A stretch of DNA of 64,000 bases from Lepidurus packardi (lineage: Eukaryota > Arthropoda > Branchiopoda > Notostraca > Triopsidae): positions 38,434 through 102,433 of the forward strand of contig JAKZAN010000106.1 in the NCBI GenBank assembly GCA_023053545.1. Direction: 5' to 3'. This document shows, one piece after another, positions 1 through 9,152 of this stretch. The number at the start of each line of letters is the position of its first letter. Position 1 is the first letter of the stretch. A program made the position numbers and the translations under genes. Under the pieces are notes generated by a model. That model did not search any database. It was not told where the DNA came from and worked only from the letters and a program-made list of their open reading frames with translations.

Positions 1-1194
1 GCTGATGGCGTTGCCCGCTAACGGTGAATACGGGTCAAAGCGGCCCATAAAGACAACAATGAGCAGGGTCGCGATACAGAGCAAGCCGGTGCAAATAATG
101 TCCGACACGACGAGCCAGCGATGGATGGGACTGGCCAAGGCGGTGCCGAAATCCGGCACCGCCATCACGGAACGCGGCACGGGCTGTGACTCCTCCATTA
201 ACTCGCCAGTGAAGCTGCCGCTTTTTTGCGTCAGCGGGGTTTGCGGTTGAACGCGGCTGTAACGCCTGTTGGGAATGCGTTCGGTCCATTGCTCTTGCAT
301 GAGCCTGTCGATTTCATCAATCAGTGCCGCTGGTGGGCCTTGCATGCTGACCCGCTCTAGCGCCGAGCTTGTGCGGGTTTGCGGTGGTGCATCGAGCTGA
401 GCCAAGGTGGCCAGCATGGCCAGTGCCACGATGGCCAGCGAACCGAGGAGCAATGCAAATACCTGGGTGTGCAGGCCGAAGGTTCCAAGCGGGGGCAATT
501 GGGCCCCCACCAAGGTGATGACCACAGGCGCCAGCACAGCGGCCAAGATCAGGAAAACGAGGTGCGATGTTCCCAGGCTGGCTTGGTCATGCTGGGTGAC
601 GGGCCTTAGAAGGACAAAGACGCCGAAAAGACCGTACAGCAGTCCAACCCAGGGGCGCGTCGTCTCGTCGCCAAAGGCCCCCCAGGCACAAAGAAAGCTC
701 ACCAGCGTCAGCCCAAGCGCCGCCAAGTTGAAGAAGTGCATGCGGGCCTGATGCTGGAGGGCGCGCGGGGCAGTGATGAGGTGCGGAACCCGGTGATACA
801 AAAGCCCTTCCAAGGCGCCCTTGGGTTCCGGGTAAGTCAGTGCCCCGTGGCGTATGGTTTCCTTCAGAGCCTCGGCCGCGCTTGAACCGCCATAGGTTCC
901 ATTGCTCAATTCCGGCGCCAGTGAATGGGGACGGCCGCGCCCAAAGAAGAAGCGCAAACGGCGCAAACCATGAGCCAGCAGCCAGAAACTGCCCACAAAA
1001 AGACCGATGCTGCACATCAGGGCAACCGTGAAATGCAAGCCGGCGGTGGCTTGCGCCAAGCTGCGAGTTTGCAACAGCCCGTAGCAGCCACCGACCATCA
1101 GCACGGCCGCAGCCAAAAACATCAACCGATTTTGGAGGTTGTAAGGGTTGGGAACATCAAATGTTTTTGAATCGGAACTGTAGTCGTAGCCCAT
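1..1194 (-). CDS. Multi-pass membrane protein of unknown function (3' end outside window)
   Basis: An open frame without a stop runs from the ATG at 1194 to the left edge (398 codons), so the C-terminus is missing. An AAGGAG box lies 6-7 nt before this ATG; the ATG 4 nt further upstream gives only a 13-codon peptide. Hydrophobic segments are visible at about residues 24-43, 53-76, after 145, and at three or four later places including one at the window edge, separated by polar loops, so it is an inner-membrane protein with roughly six to eight spans. I do not recognise the family and assign no function. It is divergent from the LysR gene at 1308 with about 110 bp between them, so it could be that regulator's target (inference). 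Confidence 0.7.
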   Translation of the reverse strand, partial: MGYDYSSDSKTFDVPNPYNLQNRLMFLAAAVLMVGGCYGLLQTRSLAQATAGLHFTVALMCSIGLFVGSFWLLAHGLRRLRFFFGRGRPHSLAPELSNGTYGGSSAAEALKETIRHGALTYPEPKGALEGLLYHRVPHLITAPRALQHQARMHFFNLAALGLTLVSFLCAWGAFGDETTRPWVGLLYGLFGVFVLLRPVTQHDQASLGTSHLVFLILAAVLAPVVITLVGAQLPPLGTFGLHTQVFALLLGSLAIVALAMLATLAQLDAPPQTRTSSALERVSMQGPPAALIDEIDRLMQEQWTERIPNRRYSRVQPQTPLTQKSGSFTGELMEESQPVPRSVMAVPDFGTALASPIHRWLVVSDIICTGLLCIATLLIVVFMGRFDPYSPLAGNAIS

Positions 1195-1295
1195 GCATAA
1201 CTCCTTCGTGATTCCGGCGAATTCTATAAGTGAAAGTAATACTTTTTGAGGAGTAGTTCGTGCGGCAGACGAACTCTGGGTGACTTGCCAGTCCG

Positions 1296-1301
1296 CATAA
1301 T
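1296..1301 (+). promoter_or_regulatory. Candidate -10 box (CATAAT) just before the LysR gene
   Basis: CATAAT ends 6 nt before the ATG at 1308 and there is no Shine-Dalgarno-like sequence between. The same spacing recurs before several other genes in this window. No convincing -35 box is visible, so this is inferred from the repeated pattern. Confidence 0.35.
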
Positions 1302-1307
1302 CCGTTC

Positions 1308-2291
1308 ATGGACACCAAATGGCTTGAAGACTTTGTCAGCTTGGCCGAGACCCGCAGCTTCAGCCGGTCTGCGCAGCTGCGGCACGTGACGCAGCCCGCG
1401 TTTTCGCGGCGCATCCAGGCGCTCGAAGCCTGGGCCGGCACCGACTTGGTGGACCGCAGCTCGTACCCCACGCGCCTGACGCCCGCCGGTCAGACCCTGT
1501 ACGACCAGTCGCTGGAGATGCTCCAAGGCCTGCAGTCCACCCGCGCCATGCTGCGCGGCCACACGACGGCGGGGCAAGACGTGGTGGAGTTTGCCGTGCC
1601 GCACACGCTGGCCCTGACGTTTTTCCCCGCCTGGGTGACGGCCTTGCGCACGCAGTTTGGCCCGCTCAAAAGCCGGCTGATTGCGCTGAACGTGCACGAC
1701 GCGGTGCTGCGCTTGGTTGAAGGCAGCTGTGACGTGTTGATCGCCTACCACCACCCGTCGCAGCCGATCGCGCTGGACCCCGCTCGCTACGAGATGATCA
1801 CGTTGGGCCACGAGGTGCTGTCGCCCTATGCCCAGCCCGGGCCTGACGGCGAGCCGCTCTTTGCGCTGCCTGGGCAGGCCAATGCGCCCTTGCCCTATTT
1901 GGGTTACGCGCCTGGCGCTTATTTGGGCCGGGTGGTGGACGCGCTGCTGCAGCAAGCCCGCCAGCCGGTGCACTTGGACCGCGTGTACGAAACCGACATG
2001 GCCGAAGGCCTGAAGGTCATGGCGCTGGAAGGCCACGGCCTGGCCTTCCTGCCCACCAGCGCGGTCAAAAAAGAAGTGCGCACCCAAAAGCTGGTGTTGG
2101 CCGGCAGCGGGCTGGACATTGCGCTGGACATCCGGGCTTACCGGGAAAAGCCGCACGGCAAAGCCCCAGCACGCAGCCCGGCGCAGACCCCTTTGGGCCT
2201 TCTTGCAAGAGGCCTCCAGCGCACCAGGCGCGGCACAGGCCTTGGCTGCTGCGGGAACTTGAGGCGGGCCAGCTTACGTGCAAGGTATTAG
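1308..2291 (+). CDS. LysR-family transcriptional regulator, HypT/YjiE-like
   Basis: The N-terminal winged helix-turn-helix (residues about 1-60: DTKWLEDFVSLAETRSFSRS, then a QPAFSRRIQALE recognition helix) is typical of LysR regulators and resembles the HypT/YjiE (QseD) branch. The remainder is a periplasmic-binding-protein-like effector domain. The start is an ATG with a CATAAT hexamer 6 nt before it and no clear Shine-Dalgarno. The C-terminus looks frame-shifted: after about residue 283 the reading becomes Arg/Gly-rich, whereas the +1 frame continues as a plausible helix (WAFLQEA...) and stops at 2262. One C too many in the CCCC run at 2164-2167 would explain this, so the native end is probably 2262. 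It is divergent from the membrane protein on its left. Confidence 0.85.
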   Translation: MDTKWLEDFVSLAETRSFSRSAQLRHVTQPAFSRRIQALEAWAGTDLVDRSSYPTRLTPAGQTLYDQSLEMLQGLQSTRAMLRGHTTAGQDVVEFAVPHTLALTFFPAWVTALRTQFGPLKSRLIALNVHDAVLRLVEGSCDVLIAYHHPSQPIALDPARYEMITLGHEVLSPYAQPGPDGEPLFALPGQANAPLPYLGYAPGAYLGRVVDALLQQARQPVHLDRVYETDMAEGLKVMALEGHGLAFLPTSAVKKEVRTQKLVLAGSGLDIALDIRAYREKPHGKAPARSPAQTPLGLLARGLQRTRRGTGLGCCGNLRRASLRARY

Positions 2292-2414
2292 GCGGCGCGG
2301 AGACCGGGCGGCCTGATGCATTACAGTGCCGTAGCCGTGAAAAAACGGGCATGAAGCCTGCAGTAGCTCCCGTGAAGGCGGCGGCGTGCACCGAGTTGGC
2401 GCCCCCCAGTGGGG

Positions 2415-2430
2415 TAAACCTAGGGGTTTA
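2415..2430. promoter_or_regulatory. Palindrome TAAACC-TAGG-GGTTTA upstream of gltI
   Basis: A perfect 6-bp inverted repeat with a 4-bp centre lies about 65 bp before the gltI start and just upstream of a TAAAAT hexamer (2448-2453) that could be a -10 box. Its size and position suit an operator for control of the amino-acid uptake operon. The cognate regulator is unknown. Confidence 0.35.
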
Positions 2431-2494
2431 AGCCTTGCCCAGTTGCCTAAAATCGCGCACGTTTTTCAATGCGTTAACCGAACCGGAGAATCTT

Positions 2495-3395
2495 GTGAAA
2501 TTTCAAATTGCTGCCTTGTCCTCTTGCCTTGTTCGCCGTGGGTGCTGCCCAAGCACAAGCCACCGACATCCTTACCAAAGTCAAAGCTTCGGGCTCCGTG
2601 ACCATGGGCGTGCGCGATTCGTCGGGCGCTTTGTCTTACACCCTGGGCGACGGCAAATACGCCGGCTACCACGTTGAAGTTTGCCAACGCATCTTGGCCA
2701 ACCTGGAAAAAGCCGCCGGCAAAAAGCTGGAAGTCAAATTCCAGCCCGTCACCTCACAAAACCGCATTCCCCTGGTGCAAAACGGCACGGTTGACATCGA
2801 GTGCGGCTCCACCACCAACAACGCCACGCGCCAAAAAGACGTGTCGTTTGCGCTGACCACTTACGTGGAAGAAGTGCGCATTGCCACCAAGGTCAACTCC
2901 GGCATCACCTCGCTGGCCCAGCTCAATGGCCGCAACGTGGCCACCACCACCGGCACCACCTCGGTGCAGTTGCTGCGCAAGCACGAGCGCGCCACGGGCG
3001 TGGACTTCAAAGAAGTCTTTGGCAAGGACCACGCCGAGAGCTTCTTGCTGCTCGAGTCGGGCCGCGCTGACGCCTTCGTGATGGACGGCCAAATCTTGGC
3101 CGGCAACATCGCCACCGCCAAGAACCCCGCCGACTTCCGCTTGGTGGGCGAGGTCATCAGCGTCGAGCCGATCGCCATCATGCTGCGCAAGGACGACACA
3201 GCCTTCAAGAAAATGGCTGACGACACCATCCGTGACCTGATCAAGACCGGCGAGCTGGCCAAGATGTACGACAAGTGGTTTGTGCAACCCATCCCACCGA
3301 AGAACACCAAGGTCGGCCTGCCTGCCAGCGACGCCACCAAAGCCGCTTGGGCCATGCCTAACGACAAGCCTGTCGAAGAGTACGCCAAGAAGTAA
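2495..3395 (+). CDS. gltI: Periplasmic amino-acid binding protein of an ABC transporter (glutamate/aspartate type)
   Basis: The protein is a type 3 extracellular solute-binding protein (about 300 aa) that delivers an acidic amino acid to the permease encoded downstream. The body starts with a hydrophobic segment ending AQAQA, a signal-peptide cleavage site, followed by TDILTKVKASG and the family core (IECGSTTNNATRQKDVSF; VMDGQILAGNIA). The GTG at 2495 is preceded by GGAG and encodes a Lys-containing signal-peptide start (VKFQIAALSS), but it is out of frame with the mature protein by one base. A single-base loss around 2515-2528 would join them. A TTG at 2508 is the only in-frame alternative and would give a poor leader. 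It is first in the operon with gltJ, gltK and gltL. Confidence 0.85.
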
Positions 3396-3406
3396 GTTCA
3401 ACACGG

Positions 3407-3425
3407 CAGCCTGAGGCTCAGGCTG
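3407..3425 (+). terminator. Hairpin just after gltI
   Basis: CAGCCTGA-GGC-TCAGGCTG is a perfect 8-bp stem with a 3-nt loop placed 11 nt after the gltI stop. It is not followed by a T-run, so it probably acts as an mRNA 3' stabiliser or attenuator that raises binding-protein level relative to the permease genes. Confidence 0.5.
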
Positions 3426-3449
3426 CACTTTGAACCGATCTGTCGGTGA

Positions 3450-3483
3450 CCCCGCTCGGGCTTGTCCAGCGGGGTTTTTATTT
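3450..3483 (+). terminator. Rho-independent terminator/attenuator between gltI and gltJ
   Basis: CCCCGCT and AGCGGGG form a 7-bp GC-rich stem around an 11-nt loop and are followed by TTTTTATTT. Placed inside the operon, it likely gives partial termination so that the binding protein is made in excess over the membrane components, as is usual for ABC importers. Confidence 0.7.
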
Positions 3484-3533
3484 GTGGCGCCCAAAAGGCG
3501 TATTTGTTAATTTTTTTGCAGCCTGGAGCACGC

Positions 3534-4253
3534 ATGACTTGGGATTGGCAGGTTTTCCTCAACGACGACGGCAGCGGCCGAACCTACCTCGAATGGATGT
3601 TCGACGCCTGGGGCTGGACGCTGGCCGTGGCCGGCTGCGCCTGGGTCGTGGCCATGGCCCTGGGCGGTGTGATCGGCACTTTGCGCACCTTGCCCAACAG
3701 CCCCGTGCTGGTGCGCTTGGGCAATGCCTGGGTCGAGCTGTTTCGCAACATTCCGCTCTTGGTGCAAATCTTCATTTGGTACTTTGTGGTGCCCAAGATG
3801 TTCCCGGCCATGCAGCAAGTGCCTGGCTTTGTGTTGGTGGTGTTTGCGCTGGGCTTTTTCACCTCGGCGCGGATTGCCGAGCAGGTGCGCGCCGGCGTGC
3901 AGGCCCTCCCGCGCGGCCAGCGCTACGCGGGCATGGCCTTGGGCCTGACCACCGCGCAGACCTACCGCTTTGTGATTTTGCCGATGGCGCTGCGCATGAT
4001 CTTGCCGCCGCTGACCAGCGAGTCCATGAACCTCTTGAAAAACTCCTCCGTCGCGTTTGCCGTGTCTATCGCTGAACTCACCATGTTCGCCATGCAGGCC
4101 CAAGAAGAAACCTCACGCGGCATCGAGGTGTACTTGGCCGTCACAGCGCTGTACGCGGTGTCGGCCTTTGCGGTCAACCGCATCATGGCCTGGGTCGAGC
4201 GGCGCATGCGCATTCCCGGCCATGTGGTGGCTGGCGTGAGTGGGGGGCACTGA
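3534..4253 (+). CDS. gltJ: ABC transporter permease, glutamate/aspartate type
   Basis: This is a 239-residue inner-membrane permease of the HisM/GltJ family. The start is the ATG at 3534, preceded by GGAG. About five hydrophobic spans are visible. The segment FVILPMALRMILPPLTSESMN is preceded by an EQVRAGVQALPRGQ stretch, which together form the cytoplasmic EAA loop that docks on the ATPase. It forms a heterodimer with the product of gltK. It ends 1 nt before the gltK start (TGACATG), so the two are likely translationally coupled. Confidence 0.9.
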   Translation: MTWDWQVFLNDDGSGRTYLEWMFDAWGWTLAVAGCAWVVAMALGGVIGTLRTLPNSPVLVRLGNAWVELFRNIPLLVQIFIWYFVVPKMFPAMQQVPGFVLVVFALGFFTSARIAEQVRAGVQALPRGQRYAGMALGLTTAQTYRFVILPMALRMILPPLTSESMNLLKNSSVAFAVSIAELTMFAMQAQEETSRGIEVYLAVTALYAVSAFAVNRIMAWVERRMRIPGHVVAGVSGGH

Positions 4254-4254
4254 C

Positions 4255-4941
4255 ATGTTTGGTCTTGACCTGAGTTTTGTGAGCTGGGACATCATGTCCA
4301 AGTTCGTCCTCAAAGGCTTTGCCTTCAGCGTGCAACTGACCATCGTCGCCACCCTTGGCGGCATCTTGCTGGGCACCGTGCTGGCGCTGATGCGTTTGTC
4401 TGGCATCAAGCTGCTGGCGCTGCCCGCTACCTTCTACGTCAACGGCATGCGTTCGGTGCCGCTGGTGATGGTGATCCTGTGGTTCTTCTTGCTCATGCCC
4501 AGCAGCTTTTTTGCGCTGATCCCAGGCGGCGCCAACAACCGCGCCGAGATCTCGGCCATCATCACCTTCATCGCGTTTGAAGCGGCCTACTTCAGCGAGA
4601 TCATGCGCGCCGGTATCCAGTCCATCTCCAACGGGCAGGTCAACGCGGGCCGCGCGCTGGGCATGACGTATGCGCAAAACATGCGCCTGATCGTCTTGCC
4701 GCAAGCCTTTCGCAACATGCTGCCGGTGCTGCTCACGCAGACCATCATCTTGTTCCAGGACACCTCGCTGGTTTACGCCATTGGCGCTTACGACCTGCTC
4801 AAGGGCCTGAGCACCGCCGGCAAGATTTACGGCCGCCCCGAAGAAGCCTACCTGCTGGCCGCCGTCATTTACTTTGCCGTCTGTTTTGGCTTGTCCTACT
4901 TGGTCAAGAAGCTGCAAAACAAGATCGCCATCATTCGCTAA
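4255..4941 (+). CDS. gltK: ABC transporter permease, glutamate/aspartate type
   Basis: This 228-residue integral membrane subunit is the second permease of the importer. It shows the amphipathic N-terminal segment, about five transmembrane spans, and an EAA-type loop ([20 protein letters not shown], then [13 protein letters not shown]). The chosen ATG at 4255 follows directly on the gltJ stop. An in-frame upstream ATG at 4240 would overlap gltJ and lacks support. The stop is 28 bp before gltL. Confidence 0.9.
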   Translation: MFGLDLSFVSWDIMSKFVLKGFAFSVQLTIVATLGGILLGTVLALMRLSGIKLLALPATFYVNGMRSVPLVMVILWFFLLMPSSFFALIPGGANNRAEISAIITFIAFEAAYFSEIMRAGIQSISNGQVNAGRALGMTYAQNMRLIVLPQAFRNMLPVLLTQTIILFQDTSLVYAIGAYDLLKGLSTAGKIYGRPEEAYLLAAVIYFAVCFGLSYLVKKLQNKIAIIR

Positions 4942-4969
4942 GCAACCGATTTCCCGTGAAAGAAAAACC

Positions 4970-5707
4970 ATGATTGAACTCAAGGACGTCTCCAAGTGGT
5001 ATGGCCCGGTGCAAGTGCTCAACGGCTGCACCACCAGCATCAAAAAAGGCGAAGTGGTGGTGGTCTGCGGCCCCTCGGGCTCGGGCAAGTCCACGCTCAT
5101 CAAGACCATCAACGCGCTCGAACCCTTCCAAAAAGGCGAGATCTACGTGGACGGCCAAGCCGTGCACGACCCCAAGACCGACCTGCCCAAGCTGCGCAGC
5201 CGCGTGGGCATGGTGTTCCAGAACTTTGAGCTGTTCCCGCACCTGAGCGTGACGGAAAACCTGACGCTGGCCCAGGTGCGCGTGCTGGGCCGCCCGCTGG
5301 ACGAAGCCCAAAAACACGGCCTCAAGTACCTGGACCGCGTGGGCCTGATGGCGCACAAAGACAAGTTCCCCGGCCAACTCTCCGGCGGCCAGCAGCAACG
5401 CGTGGCCATCGCCCGCGCCCTGAGCATGGACCCGATTGCCATGCTGTTTGACGAACCCACCTCCGCCCTCGACCCCGAAATGGTCGGCGAAGTGCTGGAC
5501 TGCATGATGGGCTTGGCCGTCGAGGGCATGACCATGATGGTCGTCACCCACGAAATGGGCTTTGCCCGCAAAGTCGGCAGCCGCGTGATCTTCATGGACG
5601 TGGGCGGCCGCATTCTGGAAGACTGCTCCAAAGACGAGTTCTTCAACCACCCCGAAAACCGCCAGCCGCGCACCAAAGACTTCTTGAACAAGATCTTGGC
5701 GCACTGA
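4970..5707 (+). CDS. gltL: ABC transporter ATP-binding protein, polar amino-acid type
   Basis: The 245-residue nucleotide-binding subunit drives the GltIJK importer. All ABC motifs are intact: Walker [10 protein letters not shown] (about residues 34-42), Q-loop in [10 protein letters not shown], signature LSGGQQQR, Walker [13 protein letters not shown], and the switch His in VVTHEMGFA. The start at 4970 ([12 protein letters not shown]) matches the usual family start; an upstream in-frame ATG inside gltK does not. It is the last gene of the operon and is followed by a strong terminator. Confidence 0.95.
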   Translation: MIELKDVSKWYGPVQVLNGCTTSIKKGEVVVVCGPSGSGKSTLIKTINALEPFQKGEIYVDGQAVHDPKTDLPKLRSRVGMVFQNFELFPHLSVTENLTLAQVRVLGRPLDEAQKHGLKYLDRVGLMAHKDKFPGQLSGGQQQRVAIARALSMDPIAMLFDEPTSALDPEMVGEVLDCMMGLAVEGMTMMVVTHEMGFARKVGSRVIFMDVGGRILEDCSKDEFFNHPENRQPRTKDFLNKILAH

Positions 5708-5730
5708 GCCAAGGGCGGCGCAAAACGGCA

Positions 5731-5763
5731 ACGGGCCATGCGGCAACGCATGGCCCGTTTTTT
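5731..5763 (+). terminator. Rho-independent terminator after gltIJKL
   Basis: A perfect 12-bp stem (ACGGGCCATGCG with CGCATGGCCCGT) closes a GCAA tetraloop and is followed by a run of T. It closes the transporter operon and separates it from the HIT/nuclease operon. Confidence 0.9.
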
Positions 5764-5816
5764 CGATCAGCCTAATCACATCAAAGCTGGCGCTAGCGCC
5801 ATAGAATTACTTCCCA

Positions 5817-6193
5817 ATGCCTTGTCCATTTTGCAATCTCCCATCTGAACGAATAGAGTCTTCAAACGATTCGGGAGTTGTGGTCAAGGACGCCTATCCA
5901 GTTTCGCCGGGGCACACCCTGGTCATTCCGCACAGGCACGTCGGTTCATTTTTTGATCTGACCGCTGGCGAGCGAACCGACTTGCTGAACCTGCTTGATC
6001 TGGCAAAAACGAATTTGTTGCGAGATTTAGGCCCGCAGGGTTTCAATGTCGGAATCAACGATGGACCTGTCGCAGGTCAAACCGTTCCACACCTTCACAT
6101 CCACTTGATCCCCCCGCTTTGAGGGTGATGTGGTTGATCCTCGTGGCGGTGTGCGTTGGGTGGATACCCGAGAATGCGAAGTACTGGTCATGA
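5817..6193 (+). CDS. HIT family protein (frameshifted as read)
   Basis: HIT proteins are small nucleotide hydrolases or transferases. The N-terminus has the CPFCN...ER zinc-ribbon-like start, then SPGHTLVIPHRH, and the catalytic triad H92-x-H94-x-H96 in HLHIHLIP. As read, a stop falls right after LIPPL because of the six-C run at 6110-6115. With one C fewer the frame continues as RFEGDVVDPRGGVRWV. One further base removed near 6160-6163 gives IPENAKYWS and a TGA at 6191-6193, the natural HIT ending. That TGA overlaps the ATG of the nuclease gene (ATGA). A TAGAAT box lies 9 nt before the start. This looks like the first gene of a three-gene operon. Confidence 0.8.
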
Positions 6194-7145
6194 CAGAGAT
6201 CGATTCGCAAAAAATCCGGACGTTTTTTGAAGGGATTCGGCGCGCCCCCGGACCAGATGCCGGTTATGCGCCCCACAAGCCGTTGCTATTGCTAATGGCA
6301 TTGGCGCGGGTACAGCGTGGCCTGCCTCGACTTTTTACTTTTACAGAGGTTGAGCCAGAGTTCAAGCAGTTGCTGACGGAGTTCGGTCCGTCGAACGCGC
6401 CGTCAACCAGGAACATGCCCTTTTTGGTTTTTGCGAATGACAGTCAGGGTCAACTGTGGACCTTGCAATTGCAGAGTCACTCGCTCATCATCCTCGGGGC
6501 GCGGCTCCCGGTGTTACAGCACTCCGTCAGCCCGGGGTAGAAGGTGGATTCAGTCCCGAGGTGGAGCGGGCTCTGACGGCAGACCCTGCCTTGGTGGTCG
6601 ATCTTGCTCGACAACTGCTTGATAGCTCTTTCCCTGAGTCCCTACATGAAGACATCACAGCCGCCGTTGGCTTGGACTTGACGGTTCGTGGTCATGGAGC
6701 CCGCGACTTAACGCCGGAATACTTGGTGGGGAATCGACCCCGGAGAGACAAGACTTTCCGGGATCGCGTGTTGCGGGCCTATGAATACCGCTGCTGCATT
6801 TGCGGTTTTGATCTGAGGCTTGGGCACTTGCCTGCCGGCCTGGAGGCTGCACACATTCAGTGGCACACCTTCGGTGGCCCGGACATAGAGCCCAATGGGT
6901 TGTCGCTTTGCGCCTTGCACCACAAACTGTTCGATCTCGGTGTACTGACAGTAGAGCCTGCTTCTTTAAAGGTTCTCTACAGCGAACATGCCCTTGGCGG
7001 GATCTCGTGGGATACTGGTGAACTTCGTTATCACGGCCAAGACTTGCTGATGCCGGTCATAAAGGAGGCCCAGCCTTCATCCCAATTTCTCTCTTGGAAC
7101 TGGCGTAACGTTTTTAAAAAGGAGGCTCGCCGGCTTTCTTCTTGA
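6190..7145 (+). CDS. Phosphorothioated-DNA-binding restriction endonuclease, SBD-HNH type (frameshifted as read)
   Basis: The N-terminal ~100 residues (APHKPLLLLMALARVQRG, then FTEVEPEFKQLLTEFGPSN) resemble the sulfur-binding domain of ScoMcrA/SprMcrA-type type IV restriction enzymes, which recognise phosphorothioate-modified DNA. The C-terminal part is an HNH nuclease: CCICGFDLRLG with its CxxC, EAAHIQWHTFGGPD, then NGLSLCALHHKLFDLG. Enzymes of this family cut near Dnd-modified sites in incoming DNA. The frame breaks between about 6420 and 6460; reading across with one T fewer and one A and one G more restores the family pattern PFWFLRND...LWDLAIAESLA. The start ATG overlaps the HIT stop and the stop overlaps the next start (TTGA). 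No dnd or ssp modification genes are in the window. Confidence 0.82.
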
Positions 7146-8004
7146 AGCTGTGCATTCCGACCTATGGCGACAAATTTGAACTGGACGCAGCTGAGGTGGA
7201 GGCCATCGTTGCTGACTATCTGAAGATGTTGAATCTTGAGTTGGCGGGCCAGGCTTTCAATAAAGCGAGTCATCGTCGCTGGCTTCACATGAAGATTCCA
7301 GACCGGTCACCATCCTCAATAGAGTTCAAGCACGGCAATATCAGTGCAGTGCTCATCGATCTGGGTTACCCCTACATTCGTGGTTACCAGCCAAGGTCTA
7401 ACTACCAGACGCTTTTGCGTGAGGTGGTCGCGTCTCAGCTGACGTGTGCTTCCGACCTTGATGTATTAGCCTTGGCAGCAGTGCAGCAACCAGCCGTCAG
7501 TCCCCTATTGAACGAAATTTCTCAAGTCGAAGTTGATGCCCCTGCGCGCAGGCATGTGGCTGCGGAGCAAGCGCCGAACAGAGGCTACTTGCCCGTCCAG
7601 AGGGACTACTTGGCGCGCGAGTCTGCCAATAGATCGCTTGGTTTGGCGGGCGAGGAGTTCGTGGTTCAGTACGAGCACTTGCGTCTCAGTCGGCTGGGGG
7701 CTCCCCATCTTGCGGATCGTGTTGAGCATGTTTCCCGCACCAAGGGGGACGGTTTGGGATACGACGTCCTATCCTTTGATGTCACTGTCGTGAGCGCTTC
7801 ATTGAGGTGAAGACGACCACCTTTGGCAAAGAGACCCCGTTCTTCGTGTCTCAAAATGAATTGAGCTACTCCCGGGATGCGGGGTGATCAGTACAGGCTT
7901 TGCCGGCTCTTTCAGTTCAGGCAGGTCCGCGAATGTTTTCTTTGCGCGGAGCGCTAGATGCACACTGCAGCCTCGACCCTGTGACCTTCAGGGCATCGTT
8001 TTGA
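7142..8004 (+). CDS. DUF3883 (NOV_C) domain protein, putative PD-(D/E)XK-like (frameshifted as read)
   Basis: The first ~100 residues (ELDAAEVEAIVADYLKML...SIEFKHGNISAVLIDLGYPYI...PRSNYQTLL) are a domain commonly found at the N-terminus of DUF3883 proteins. The C-terminal DUF3883 has GEEFVVQYEHLRL, HVSRTKGDGLGYDVLSFD and, after a break, RERFIEVKTTTFGKETPFF. The D and ExK spacing fits a PD-(D/E)XK nuclease-like fold (inference). Three breaks are needed to read the whole gene: a missing G at 7786-7787, an extra G at 7881-7884 and one near 7930-7933. The end reads MFSLRGALDAHC...FRASF with TGA at 8002-8004. The TTG start overlaps the nuclease stop. DUF3883 proteins are frequent in defence islands; the exact role is unknown. 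Confidence 0.75.
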
Positions 8005-8068
8005 GTGGCCGAGCAATGGTGTTTTTTATGCTGCTGATGCCGGAAGATTTTGAGCGACAATACCGCCC

Positions 8069-9152
8069 ATGACCTCAGCCACCGCCCCCAACCTCGCTGC
8101 AACTGCCGCTGCAACTGCCGCCGCCCAGACCCTGACCATCACCCGCCCCGACGACTGGCACTTGCATGTGCGGGACGGGGAGGCGTTGGCGACTGTGGTG
8201 CCGCACACGGCGGCGCAGTTTGGCCGCGCCATCATCATGCCCAACTTGCGCCCGCCGGTGACCACCGCCGCGCAGGCCGTGGCTTACCGGGAGCGCATTC
8301 AGGCGGCGGTGCCGGCGGGTGTGCAGTTCGAGCCTTTGATGACGCTGTACCTGACCGACAACTTGCCCCCGGCCGAGATCGCTCGTGCCAAGGCGGCCGG
8401 TGTGGTGGCGGCCAAGCTGTACCCGGCGGGTGCGACCACCAATTCCGACGCCGGCGTGACGGACCTGAAGAAAACCTACGCCACGCTCGAAGCCATGCAA
8501 AAGGAGGGCTTGCTGCTCTTGGTGCACGGTGAAGTGACCAGCCCGGACATTGACCTGTTTGACCGCGAAGCGGTGTTCATCGACCAGCAACTCATTCCCC
8601 TGCGCCGCGATTTCCCGGAACTCAAAATCGTGTTTGAGCACATCACCACCCGCGAAGCCGCGCAGTACGTGCAGTCGGCCGACCGCTTCACGGGCGCGAC
8701 CATCACGGCGCACCATTTGCTCTACAACCGCAACCGCGATTTTCACGGGCGGCATTCGCCCGCATTACTACTGCTTGCCCGTGCTCAAGCGTGAAACGCA
8801 CCGCCAGGCCTTGGTGCAGGCGGCGACCGGCGGCAACGCCCGCTTTTTCTTGGGCACCGACAGCGCGCCGCACCCCGCGCATTTGAAAGAGCACGCCAGT
8901 GGTTGCGCCGGTTGCTACACCGCGCACGCCGCCATGGAGCTGTATGCCGAAGCCTTTGACGCGGCCGGCGCGCTGGACCAACTCGAAGCCTTTGCCAGTT
9001 TCAATGGCGCCGATTTTTACGGCTTGCCGCGCAACACCGGCCACATCACGCTGGCCAAAACCACCTGGACGCCGCCGGAGAGCTACACCTTTGGCAACGC
9101 CGAACTCAAGCCTTTGCGCTCGGGCGAAAGCCTGCCCTGGCGCCTGCTGTGA
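8069..9152 (+). CDS. pyrC: Dihydroorotase (frameshifted as read)
   Basis: PyrC catalyses the third step of pyrimidine synthesis, cyclising carbamoyl-aspartate to dihydroorotate with a binuclear zinc centre. Visible ligands are HLHV in [10 protein letters not shown], the Lys in [13 protein letters not shown], the His in LLVHGEV and FEHITT, and the Asp in FLGTDSAPH. The length (~360 aa) includes an Ala/Thr-rich N-terminal extension of about 20 residues. The frame breaks at the TTTT run 8740-8743: with one T fewer, NRD runs into [17 protein letters not shown], the conserved segment. A GACAAT box lies 7 nt before the ATG. The stop overlaps the GTG of the DUF3025 gene, suggesting co-transcription. 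Confidence 0.9.

Noticed and set aside
1224-2156. 310-codon minus-strand frame opposite the LysR gene
   Set aside because: It is the antisense shadow of a clear LysR domain; composition is rich in His, Gln, Val and Arg, typical of GC-rich shadows.
6130-6540. A HIT-nuclease fusion protein, since one frame runs from the HIT tail into the nuclease
   Set aside because: The HIT family ends in a V-I-P...Y-W-S tail with a stop, found one frame away; the apparent fusion arises from an extra base near 6160.
5817-8004. A complete Dnd-type modification-restriction island
   Set aside because: No dndBCDE, dndFGH or ssp genes are in the window; only the sensing nuclease is present.
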